From: Bedellia somnulentella
Taxonomy: Eukaryota; Arthropoda; Insecta; Lepidoptera; Bedelliidae
Assembly (NCBI GenBank): GCA_963576735.1
Contig: OY755173.1
Span: 7,906,873 to 7,970,872 of the forward strand
DNA length: 64,000 bases
Reading direction: 5' to 3'
Program-made: the position numbers and the translations under genes
Notes under the pieces: model-generated
The model's database searches: none
What the model saw: only the letters and a program-made list of their open reading frames with translations
What the model was told of the DNA's origin: nothing
Part shown: one piece after another, positions 55,601-64,000 of the stretch
How the letters are laid out: every line of letters begins with the position of its first letter
Numbering within the stretch: the first letter of the stretch is position 1

Positions 55601-55978
55601 ATATAAGATTTGATAGCTTAATACAATACCTTCAATCTGATATTTTTTTCTGAATGTAACCTATTAATAAGATCCATAGTTAAAAGTCAGGGCGAAACAT
55701 AATATATATCGATAAACACTGCATAGCATAGCAATTAAATCAAAACTTTTAAATAATCTACCTGCTTACAATGTATCGGTTCATTACCGCTTGTAAATGT
55801 GATTAGTTTTAAGGCAATGTAAGCTAAACTTTATAAAATAAAGACATCATTCATATGAGTGTTTATTCAGATTTTTGATTCCGTATAACTTTGACAGTTT
55901 GTAAGTGTTGCGACTAAAAATACATTTTCACCATAAAAGGGAATAAAATTCATTAAGGACAATAAAAAAATACCTACT
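55601..55978. other. No recognisable feature
   Basis: AT-rich spacer. Confidence 0.4.
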
Positions 55979-56084
55979 ATACTATATACTGACAGCTATA
56001 AATCCCTAAAAGGGGTATCCAGAGCGAACACCCACGGGAAGAAATAGGGTAGTGCTATTCTAAGCCGACACTACACAGCAATAT
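55979..56084 (-). repeat. Family A copy with a large internal deletion
   Basis: tactgacagctataaatcc, aggggtatccagagc is joined directly to gaacacccacgggaag, then ccgacactacacagca. About 145 bp of the middle is gone. Confidence 0.85.
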
Positions 56085-56445
56085 ATTTATTTGCGTTTTA
56101 CCTTTTAAAAGATAAATCTAAAATAATATTCACTAACTCAAATATACTTATACGAAAATAACAAACACTGGAATATCACGAAAAAGATATCCGATGATTT
56201 TTTATAACATTATTTGTATATTTTACCTGGCACCACTCCTTATTAATTCAGGTAATTAAACCTGTTTAAAAAAAGTATTGTCATGCAATTCACGCTTCTT
56301 ATTTAAAAAAAAAATATACATGGTTTCTTGTCTTTTGCTGTTATTTGTTGTCATTATCTTCCATTTGTTATTTTTCAGTTCTTCTGTTAAGTTTTTTCTT
56401 GGTGACTATACGTATTGTGAATGTTTCTGCATTTGCATAAACGTT
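56085..56445. other. No recognisable gene
   Basis: AT-rich. The open frame from 56278 is very F/L-rich and shows a motif only after 56446. Confidence 0.35.
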
Positions 56446-56678
56446 ATGGAGCCACAACCAGGCCCTTCCCGTGAAGCAGCCCATCTGACAAAGTACTTTA
56501 TTCAGTATTTCTTACTCCCAGAAAAAAACGTCCTCGTGGGGCTTTTACGCCAAATGAAACGACTATAATCCTTAATGTCTACAAGTTTAATATTGAAAAC
56601 TGGCCGGAAACAACCGATTGGAGTACAAAGAAAAAGACACACAGTGTAGATATTTCAACGACTCCCACCAGGGGCTAG
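56446..56678 (+). pseudogene. N-terminal fragment of a transposase-like protein, frameshifted
   Basis: From ATG 56446: MEPQPGPSREAAHLTKYF in one frame. From about 56517 another frame reads PRKKRPRGAFTPNETTII, then LNVYKFNIENWPE, with a stop at 56676-56678. A basic patch followed by an ETTI-x-NVY helix-like segment resembles the N-terminal DNA-binding part of insect transposases (from memory, no family named). It is cut by the TIR element starting at about 56674. No catalytic domain is present. A chance resemblance cannot be excluded. Confidence 0.4.
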
Positions 56679-56830
56679 TTATGTATCTTTAGCGACCGCG
56701 ATTATGTCGTAAGTTGCAATATTGAAGCTGTCAAAAGTGTCAAAACGCACACAAATTTATGACATTGACAGCGACAATCTGCAATTTGTGACACAATGAT
56801 TAGTCGCAAAATATACGTAATCAGAGAGCC
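56674..56830. mobile_element. ~155-bp TIR element (MITE), copy 2
   Basis: ctagttatgtatctttagcg, cgattatgtcgtaagttgc, gacattgacagcgacaatc, aatatacgtaatcagag: same layout as 23926-24080, more diverged. Confidence 0.7.
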
Positions 56831-57057
56831 ATAATAACAGCTGGGACCAACGGTTTTACATGCCCACTGAACCACTCAATCATACCCGTATAATGAGATC
56901 ATTCCGTCAAAACTAGACTGGAGTTAAAATCGTGAGTTTAATTTGCAAGTGTATCCCCCGTGAAGTCAGTTCGAAATCTAGGGATTGCGAGACTCTATGT
57001 TTATGTAGTTGAACTTTCATGCGTACGGCGGCCTCGCAAATCTTTTTACAACAGATG

Positions 57058-57305
57058 TACGCTGTGTAGGCTTTGAATTGCACTACCACATTTCTCCCCC
57101 TAGGTGTACGTAAAAGGCGACAAAGGATATTATGGCTTGTTAAGGGATTTTTGGGCGATACGGTTAGAGACCCATCACCAACAAACTTTATTTTACCATC
57201 TTTTCACCACTTAACTTCCAAAAGTGGCTGAGGAATTTCTTATTCCTTTGCTCTGGCTACTCTTTTTAGGGATTTAAAGCCCTGAGTATATGTATGTATG
57301 TATGT
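57058..57305 (+). repeat. Family A copy
   Basis: acgctgtgtaggctttgaat to aaagccctgagtatatg and a (GTAT)n tail. Moderately diverged. It is directly followed by a LINE L fragment. Confidence 0.85.
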
Positions 57306-57307
57306 AG

Positions 57308-57495
57308 ATTGAAAACGTTCTTGAACGAAAACGAAAAAAGCAGGAGTCCGAAACGAGAAGAGTAAAAATTATATAGGTATAAGAAGAGTAATGAACGCGA
57401 GGGATGCAAGAGAGATTCGTCAAGATGGTGCAAAATGTCGATCGATATTCTCTGCCTACCCCAATGGTAATGATGGGGATAAATCTAAGTAAATA
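57308..57495 (+). pseudogene. LINE L 3' end
   Basis: attgaaaacgttcttgaac (IENVL), cgagaagagtaaaa, aatgaacgcgagggatgc, tcgatattctctgcctacc, ggggataaatctaag. Frame is broken. The tail is a variant (gataaatctaagtaaa). Confidence 0.75.
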
Positions 57496-57764
57496 AGCTT
57501 AGCTTCCTCATACACCAATGCTATTTGTCCGGTAAGGTCTCTCATTTCGCCGTCGGGTGTCCGATTTCATGTCACGGCTACCGGACAACGGGCACTAGGA
57601 AAGGAACTAGTGTTTTTACTATTGAAAACGCAGGCTTGCTTTACATAAAGTTCCTTTTTAGAAAGGTTTTCACTTGGTTCAAGGGCTCAATGGATGAGTT
57701 CAATATAGAAGTACAAGTAAACGGTGTTGCTTATGAATGTTGAAGAAAAATAGAAATCCGATCA
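57496..57764. other. Unplaced sequence
   Basis: A 72-codon frame at 57525-57743 without a motif. Confidence 0.3.
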
Positions 57765-58245
57765 TACTTATCACGTGAGTATAATGTCCAAGCACAACGT
57801 GGGTCCTCTGAACACCAGGCTCCAATTTCACCACGACTACAATTGTCAGTGACATATGTCGAGCTACGATTGTCAAGCAAATTGTGACATATTACAATTT
57901 TATGAAATATTTTCTATAGAAATGCTTACAAACTTGACAGGCATTTTGCTACAATTGTATGTATTACAATTGTGTTGTGAAACAGTAATTATTATTTTAG
58001 TCGACATATTTGTAGAATTGTCGTAGAATCTTGACATGAGATTGAGCACATGTCGGATTTGCGTGACAATTGTAGTATTTCGTGGTTGATACACGCGTAT
58101 TTCAAAATGGCTCTCCATGCGAGTAGTAGTGGCGCTAGTGATAGTAACAGTGATCTTGAGGAATTTACAATTGTAGCACTTGTCGCGTTGGTGAAATTGG
58201 TGCCTGGTGACGCGATAGTCAGAAGTATTAGTACTACTTCGGGGA
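57765..58245 (+). repeat. Family B SINE piece, split by a TIR element
   Basis: Left part 57765-57819 (ttatcacgtgagtataatg to ctctgaacaccagg), right part 58203-58245 (cctggtgacgcg, then cagaagtattagtac). The insertion is 57820-58202. Confidence 0.75.
57820..58202 (+). mobile_element. 383-bp TIR element inside a family B SINE
   Basis: CTCCAATTTCACCA at the left and TGGTGAAATTGGTG at the right are inverted with one mismatch. The flanks are CCAGG and CCTGG, an imperfect 5-bp duplication. Motifs gacaattgtag and variants recur inside in both orientations. An open frame starts at an ATG at 58107 in good context (caaaATGGCT) with SSSGASDSNSDLEEF and is cut at the right end. It may be the N-terminal stub of the transposase. 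Superfamily unknown. Confidence 0.65.
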
Positions 58246-58257
58246 TAAAGTGTCTAA

Positions 58258-58508
58258 GGGCCGGCGCTCACTGCCGGCATGGCATGGCAAAGGATTTCGG
58301 TACAGATATAGCATTTTTAATCTTATTACCATGAGTATAGAATTCATTTTACTTTATTTTGACACAACGATGCCGACGTTCTGTCCTACCGCGGCCTCCC
58401 TCGGCATCGTTGTGTCAAATGAATTCTATACTCATGGTAATAAGATTAAAAATGCTATATCTGTACCGAAATCCTTTGCCATGCCATGCCGGCAGTGAGC
58501 GCCGGCCC
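58258..58508. mobile_element. 251-bp hairpin MITE, PIF/Harbinger-like
   Basis: GGGCCGGCGCTCACTGCC at both ends, inverted. The arms match without a visible difference for about 90 bp, then one arm has a 10-bp extra stretch (58349-58360 region), and pairing resumes to gatgccga. The loop is about 24 bp. TAA flanks both sides (58255-58257, 58509-58511), the 3-bp TWA target of PIF/Harbinger elements. It also overlaps two open frames that are products of the palindrome. Confidence 0.88.
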
Positions 58509-58511
58509 TAA

Positions 58512-58883
58512 GTGAAGTAAGTAATTAAAAATATGTCAACAAGTACTATCTTAGGCTCTGAAGTAAGTTTGTTGTAAAAATATTGCCATTTCAATTTAAT
58601 TCAACAAGTTTCAATACAAAAATAAATTAAAGCAAAATCTGTGTAAAGAAAAAACAAACTTTTCCCTCAAATCCGTGTCTTGTCGCGTTTTTTCCAATTT
58701 CACGCCTACCCGCGTTTCCTGCTCGTGAATAAATAATGTTTTCACCTCGTGAGGAGGGACGTGGTGTTTCTTTGCGGTCTGGCTTTTGGAGGGTGATGTG
58801 GTGCAGTTGACTGTGTTTTCAATATTTATTTTAAAATATTAGTTACGATTAAGTAAAGTAAATTTGACTGACGAAATTTGAAG
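58512..58883. other. No recognisable gene
   Basis: AT-rich, then a GC-moderate patch at 58735-58800. Confidence 0.4.
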
Positions 58884-59222
58884 ACTGCTTCCGTGGTCTC
58901 GCGGTTAAGCGGTTAGTTTCAAGTACGGTGGCCTCGGGTTCAATTCCCGGGGGGTGGTAATTTGGGGGTGTTAAATCTTACAAATTAAATTTGTAAGATT
59001 TAGCCCAGTCTGGAAGGATATTGCAGGCTTGAATCACATGATTATCCGAAAATTAAGATGATTCCGTGCTTCGGAGGACACGTTAAGCCGTTGGTCCCGG
59101 CTACTATTACGGTAGTAGTCGTTAGTCTGCCAACCCGCAATTGGCCAGCGTGGTGGACTATGGCAAAACCGCCCTATATAGGGTAGGCTCGAGCCCCTTG
59201 GTGGGGACATATATGGGCTGTG
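58884..59222 (+). mobile_element. Family D tRNA-headed SINE, nearly full length
   Basis: Head: A box tggtctcgcggttaagcgg, B box gggttcaattcccggg. Then an inner palindrome (aaatcttacaaattaaattt, gtaagattta), gcttcggaggacacg, ttaagccgttggtcccggc, gtggactatggcaaaacc, gcccta..., gagccccttggtgggg and acatatatgggctg at the 3' end. This body is the common lepidopteran SINE body (from memory, as in HaSE/BmSE-type elements). The 3' hairpin CCCCTTGGTGGGG parallels those of families A and B. Confidence 0.85.
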
Positions 59223-59372
59223 AGGAAAGTAAATTTATGGATAAATAAAAATAAAGCATGTATGCAAAGATTGATAGATTTGAATAAAGCTAGAGAGGTT
59301 TGCCAGGATCGAACAATGTGGCGATCGATAGTCTCTGCCTACCCCTTGGGATTTAAGGGCGGTAGGTATACC
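59223..59372 (+). pseudogene. LINE L 3' end
   Basis: tggataaataaaaataaagc, MQRLIDLNKAREVCQD, WRSIVSAYP in frame, then a changed end (gggatttaagggcggtagg). It directly follows the family D SINE. Confidence 0.75.
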
Positions 59373-59402
59373 CCAAGTCGCCTTGTTATTCACCAAGTTA
59401 TG

Positions 59403-59443
59403 AGTTAGTGCTATTCTAAGCCGACCCTACGCAGCTACAATAA
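59403..59443 (-). repeat. Family A 5'-end fragment
   Basis: gttagtgctattctaagcc, gaccctacgcagct only. Confidence 0.6.
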
Positions 59444-59620
59444 ACTGCCAAGAATAATGATTTTCAAAGAAGTATGCTACATCCTCATATTACAATTTTT
59501 ATAGTTCTAATCATGGTTAAACATCGACGAGTAATATAATCTCCACTCTGAACAGTTGCGAATCGACCAAATAGCAAAGCTAACTGAACTGTTGTTCTTT
59601 CAAATGTTTTCCATGTCTAT

Positions 59621-59880
59621 GTACATACACAAACATACATATGCTCACGGCTATATATCCCCAAAACGGGGTAGCCAGAGCTTTGGAAATAAAATATTCC
59701 TCAGCCACTTTTGGAAGTTTAGTGGGGAAAAGATGGTAATAATAAATAGTTGTTGGTGACGGGTCTCCAACCACATCGCCCAAAAGTTACTTAAAAAGCC
59801 CCTATACCCTTAGTCGCCTCTTACGATAACCCACGGGTAGAAATGGGGTAGTGCTATTCTAAGCCGACACTACACGGCAT
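59621..59880 (-). mobile_element. Family A retroposon, complete
   Basis: Full length, with the aaaacggggtagcc and ccaaccacatcgcc variants of the 29824/44382 group. Confidence 0.88.
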
Positions 59881-60086
59881 ATACATGTAAATAAAGCAAG
59901 CAACCGTGGCTTTTTCTTGAAACAAATCAATGTAAGGGACTACATTCGGAAGCACGTCGTGAAACTTCTATCGTCACCATCAGCCAATACATGACCACTC
60001 CTAGACTTAAGGATATCCCAAAAATCTCCATGACGTCTAGTCTTGCTTGATCCCAAACCATTAGCTTTCCGCTATTTTTCTGATCA

Positions 60087-60329
60087 TACATACATATACT
60101 CACAGCTATAAATCCCTAGTTGGGGTAGCCAGAGCTGGGGAATTAAAAATTCCTGAGCCACTTTTGGAAAGTTAAGTGGGGAAAAGTTGGTAAAATAAAG
60201 GTTGTTGGTGATTGGTATCCAACCGCATCGCCCAAAAATCCCTTAAAAGCCCCAATACCGTTAGTCGCCTTTTACGTACACCCACCGGAAGAATTGGGGT
60301 AGTGCTATTCTAAGCCGACACTACAGCAA
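60087..60329 (-). mobile_element. Family A retroposon with 8-bp TSD
   Basis: TCTGATCA at 60079-60086 and 60330-60337. 243 bp. Confidence 0.92.
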
Positions 60330-60449
60330 TCTGATCATCAATGTATGATATGGGAAGACTTGCCTATATTGTGTACCTTGTTCCAAATTTCTATGTATTT
60401 ATTCGCCTAAAATTAAGGCTTACTGTTTTAGGATCAAATTTCTGCATAT

Positions 60450-60476
60450 AAAAGAATACACTTCGATGTACTTTTT
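60450..60476 (+). repeat. 27-bp direct repeat, left copy
   Basis: aaaagaatacacttcg plus 11 more bases, identical to 61567-61593. Flanks composite copy beta. Confidence 0.9.
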
Positions 60477-61566
60477 AACCGACTTCAAAAAAAGGAGTGT
60501 TCTCAATTCGACCGGTATTTTTTTTTTTTTATGTTTGTTCGCCGATTACTTTGCCATTTATGAACCGATTTTGATTATTATTTTTTTATTCGAAAGAAGA
60601 TACTCCCAGATTGGTACCATGATGAGGATATCAGGGTCTGATGATGGGATCCTGGAGAAATCGAGGGGAACCCCCAAATTTTATAGGCAAATGTACCGCG
60701 TTTTACATATTTTCTGAACTTATATTGGCATTTGCTTCTGAAAATCATATTGTTATGCTGCTGAGCTGATGATAGAAGGTGTGGATCCTCAATCACTAGG
60801 TATTAGGAAACAGTTCTTTCCACATTTTATATAGATTTATACTCCTCTTCGTAGCTTTTATGAAGAGAAGTACAGGTTCACTAAACATTTCTTTTGTTAT
60901 GTTATTGTTACCGAGAAAGTACCATGAGACCAGGATCTGATGATGGCATCCCAGGAAATCGAGGGGACTGTCGAAACTCACAATTATGTGACAGTGTATT
61001 TGTTCAAAACGCCGATAGGCCTGCCCTGTATAACGTGAGAACACTGCCTAATAAATCGTGGGTACTCTGAACAACAGGTGACAATGTCACGTGATATTCA
61101 GAAGTATTACTACCTCTGCTAACCCCTTCAGGGATATTCGGCGTGAGCGTTTGAGTCTTTCTTAAGATGTAGAATTGAAGACCATCGCCTTTCGAAGGAT
61201 TTTAAGAACAATGTAAGGTTACATATGGTTGAGCCTATTTAATATCGTACTATAATAGAAATACCGGAAATACGAAGAATAATACAGTAACTGTCACTTC
61301 CTCATCCGAGAGGCATCTTTGCCAGGTCTACCCATCTCTATAACTCGTAAAATAAAATAATTTTTAACAAAAAGAAAACCGACTTCATAGAAAAACAACC
61401 GAAAATAAACAATCTAGTACTAAAAAGTACGAAATAAGTTTTTTTAATTGAATATGAGTACTGTGATTGATACCTTAGCAATTTCTTTATTCCACACGCG
61501 TCAGTTCAACCTACCTAAATATTACAATTCTCTTAAATTAATTTTTGATTCTCTTAAATTAATTTT
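60477..61566 (+). mobile_element. Composite repeat, copy beta
   Basis: 1,090 bp between identical 27-bp direct repeats. Starts AACCGACTTCAAAAAAAGG, has a T11-12 run at about 60517, a family B 3' half at 60985-61170, the aaccgacttcatag segment at 61378, and ends in the partial duplication ttctcttaaattaattttt/gattctcttaaattaattt. Nearly identical in reverse to 33288-34362. Non-coding. Confidence 0.88.
60985..61170 (+). repeat. Family B SINE 3' half captured in composite copy beta
   Basis: gacagtgtatttgttcaaaa, ataggcctgccctgtataac, accccttcagggatattcgg, cgtgagcgtttgagtc. Same breakpoint as in copy alpha. Confidence 0.85.
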
Positions 61567-61593
61567 AAAAGAATACACTTCGATGTACTTTTT
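61567..61593 (+). repeat. 27-bp direct repeat, right copy
   Basis: Identical to 60450-60476. Confidence 0.9.
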
Positions 61594-61882
61594 GTCAATA
61601 CAAGATGAACCAGCGTACAAAAAGGTTGTAGCATAGATACTCATATATTTTACGTTTTATGTGGTGGAGATTTACTAGAAAAGTTAGAATACCAGATTTT
61701 TCCGCACTGTTTGTAATTGTTTGGTAAACAGTGTGGTTTTGGTGGAATTTCGAACGCGATTAATAAAAAGGTATTAAAAAGAACAACTGGTACAAAACTC
61801 GTGTAATTAAAGATTGCAGACACTTACTTCTTTAACATTGAAATAAAGAAAATTTAATTCGATATAAAAACACACATGTATG
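61594..61882. other. No recognisable feature
   Basis: AT-rich spacer. Confidence 0.4.
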
Positions 61883-61978
61883 CATTATACATATACTTAC
61901 GGCCATAAATTCAAAAAAGTTATTTAACCATATTTAGAAGTTGATCCCCTATCAAGATGGTATAAATAAACTATGGTA
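61883..61978 (-). repeat. Family A copy, 3' part, old
   Basis: tatacatatacttacggcc, ataaattcaaaaaag, accatatttagaagttgat. Confidence 0.6.
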
Positions 61979-62289
61979 AGGATAAAAACAAATTGCAAAA
62001 TAGAAGTAAAGTATAATAAAACAAAGGGCGGTGACTTCATCTAATAAAATCTCAGTTTTTCTAGGTAGTTCTATCCTGTAGTTGCCACAAGCATCCATTT
62101 ATATTTCAAAGTTACCTGCTGTAGTTGGCAGCCGATGCAATAAAAGGGAACCTAACTTGCCATGTTTAGTCTACGTAGAACTTACGCGGTCCCCACACTA
62201 GTGCTGGGAACTCTTGATGATTTATCGATGGAGATTTCAATTATTATTATTTTAAACTGATTTGGGTTAATTTTAATTCAAAGAGGAAT
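61979..62289. other. No recognisable feature
   Basis: Mixed unique sequence. Confidence 0.4.
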
Positions 62290-62490
62290 TAGCTAAATAG
62301 AGAAGAAACGAAAAATACTAATATCCAAAAGTGGTTCAGTGCATTTCCTGTGACTGAGAAGCAAATGTCAGAACATTGAATCAACCAATTAGGGTGTAGA
62401 GTCCACGTATTTTGACACTTTATTTTCAACGGAAATTATTCAGCAAATTTTATACTGAACTACGTTTGGTTTTCTCTACGTTTTAAAGAA
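62290..62490 (+). repeat. Dispersed repeat of unknown type, copy 2
   Basis: Partner of 30340-30535: ctaaatagagaagaaac, cagaacattgaatcaacc, aattagggtgtagagtcc. Confidence 0.45.
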
Positions 62491-62810
62491 ACAAAAATGA
62501 GCTCATGACAAAACAATTGTGTATTTTGCTGAGGTAGTTATTTAAATACACTGAGAAAATTATAATCTCTATATGTGTTTTTATGGAAATGTGGTAAGCA
62601 TAGAACCCGCTAGTTAGAACCCGTTAGAGACTTCTTTGGTTCATCCATCAATGTTGCGGCTAGACAAGAACATAACTAATTGACAAAAGAAGCAAACTAG
62701 ATTCCGCGGCTCAAAGTAGCTCACACATTCATCATAATTTTTACACGATGAAAAAAGCCTCTCTAAAAAGAGTATCTCTTTCTTCTGCATACAAACGATG
62801 TATAATGAGT
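62491..62810. other. No recognisable feature
   Basis: Unique sequence. Confidence 0.4.
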
Positions 62811-62819
62811 CTACTCCTT

Positions 62820-63070
62820 ACATACATACATATACTCACGGCTATAATTTCCAAAACGGGGTAGCCAGAGCTTTGGAATGAGAAATTCCTCAGCCACTTT
62901 TGGAAGTTGCGTGGGGAAAAGATGGTAAAATAAAGGTCGTTGGTGATGGGTCTCCAACCGCATCGCCCAAAAATCCCTTAAAAAGCCCCATTACCGTCAG
63001 TCGCCTCTTACGTACACCCACCGGAAGAAAAGGGGTAGTGCTATTCTAAGCCGACACTACTCAGCAATTA
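62820..63070 (-). mobile_element. Family A retroposon with 9-bp TSD
   Basis: CTACTCCTT at 62811-62819 and 63071-63079. 251 bp, very close to the consensus. Confidence 0.94.
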
Positions 63071-63079
63071 CTACTCCTT

Positions 63080-64000
63080 GTAGTAAATTAGTTGCGTTGA
63101 GAAACAAAATTTTTGCGAACTTCTAAAGTAGCTTACTATTTTAATTAATTTTGAATAATAATAAATAGAAATATTATATCTCTGTAATGATTCTGTATAA
63201 CCTTGGCAAAAATACTTATTTTTTTTATATTACTTATCAGCGTAGATTCTTGTCAAAATAACAAAAGCTATCAAAAAAGGTTCGATATTGTTATAATAAA
63301 TGCGTTTTCCTTCACTATATTTTAACACGTTCAAAATTCTGAACTCTCTCAAAGTTCTCATGGCGTGGCAACTCAAAGCAAAATTGCTTCACAGCACACA
63401 CCAATTTATTATCCTGCGCTCAAACTACTTTGAACAACTTAAATAACTTTAATACCAAGATCTTCTCCGTAATTATTGACTCAATAACTAGCAGCTTTAA
63501 GATCGAGAATACATTTGCCGGTTTCAAACGATAAGCTGGACTGGAATCGGACATCAAATGATTACAAGCCGCAACTACTGATTTCAAAAGGACGTAACAC
63601 GCACAATCTGAACATGCATTTTCGAATTTATGTCGGTGGTAGAAAGTCTGTTTTGAGTAAACGAGATTGCTGAGTATATTATTTTTGAATTTTGGTCAGT
63701 GGAAGCAATGAGAGAGGGCGTGCGATAAATAACTGCCTTTGTGCCGTCACTGTTGCCGCTGATAAAATACATCCAGAGATTGTCAGTATTTTTTTGTTCT
63801 TACACAACTGAGTTTGGACGAGTTCCAGGGATTAGGACTTGAACGACGTTTTTACACTGTCAAATAAAGCCGACGGATTTAGTATACATTATTCATGGAG
63901 CTAAGTTGAAAGGTATTTAACTGAAAATAGTTTTTATACTCTTCATGATTTTTAATACTTCACAAAAAGAAATACTATAGGAAGCTGGTAAAAAACTTTG
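63080..64000. other. No recognisable gene
   Basis: Unique sequence to the window edge. The 62-codon minus frame at 63584-63772 has no motif. 63470-63570 is somewhat GC-richer. Confidence 0.4.

Noticed and set aside
58050..58498. Two overlapping open frames across the hairpin
   Set aside because: Largely generated by the palindromic MITE. Only the first residues from ATG 58107 are discussed, as a possible stub.
58887..58960. A tRNA gene at the start of family D
   Set aside because: Good boxes, but it leads directly into the dispersed SINE body. No acceptor-stem closure or separate terminator is seen.
60450..61593. Copy beta as an LTR or TIR element with 27-bp ends
   Set aside because: The 27-mers are direct, not inverted, and too short for LTRs. 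Copy alpha does not carry them, so they are better read as duplicated target.

Overview
The window looks like gene-poor nuclear DNA from a moth or butterfly (Lepidoptera). It is AT-rich, has no open reading frame longer than 156 codons, and holds no host exon that I can recognise. Almost everything that can be named is a transposable element or its remains. The lepidopteran assignment is inference. It rests on tRNA-headed SINEs with the lepidopteran-style body 'gccgttggtcccggct', on Helitron ends of the type starting TCTATACT and ending CTAGT, and on the dispersed 'aaccgacttc' repeat.

Four families dominate. Family A is a roughly 250-bp retroposon with about 40 copies or pieces on both strands. 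It starts near TGCCGTGTAGTG and ends in a (GTAT)n tail, with target-site duplications (TSDs) of 6 to 16 bp where readable. Family B is a roughly 375-bp tRNA-headed SINE with a tail in (TTATG)n; there are 14 copies or pieces, plus a head fragment. Family C is a tRNA-headed SINE with an AT-rich tail (3 copies). Family D is a third tRNA-headed SINE (one nearly full copy and two weaker pieces). Family L is a non-LTR retrotransposon (LINE), present only as 5'-truncated 3' ends. The longest, at 15782-16262, codes for 156 residues of the C-terminal part and has an 8-bp TSD. L, A and B share about 40 bp at the 3' end, with a small CCCC/GGGG hairpin, GnCGTGA and a short tandem tail. This is what is expected if L supplies the machinery that moves A and B; D has only the hairpin.

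Layout. 1-304: Helitron 3' end. 0.3-9.4 kb: A, C and L pieces, a LINE tail and a G-rich tract. 9.4-14 kb: a small terminal-inverted-repeat (TIR) element, then a 2.1-kb DNA transposon (11788-13923). This transposon carries a broken, intron-containing gene and two nested MITEs. 14-28 kb: A, B and L copies, a triplicated 38-bp segment, a CpG-rich hairpin and a 156-bp duplication spaced by exactly 300 bp. 28.9-29.5 kb: a 619-bp TIR element with 61-bp perfect ends. 32-34.4 kb: a fold-back composite repeat whose inverted partner is at 60.5-61.6 kb. 37.4-38.4 kb: a complete non-autonomous Helitron. 45.4-48.9 kb: a degenerate tandem array holding a probable solo LTR, a family A copy and a family C SINE split by a TTAA-flanked element. 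56-58.5 kb: a transposase-like pseudogene, a SINE split by a TIR element and a near-perfect hairpin MITE. 58.9-63 kb: D, L, A and the second composite repeat.

No gene here appears able to work. The interest lies in the relations among the repeats: shared tails, nesting order, and two transposon types that I cannot place in a named superfamily with confidence.
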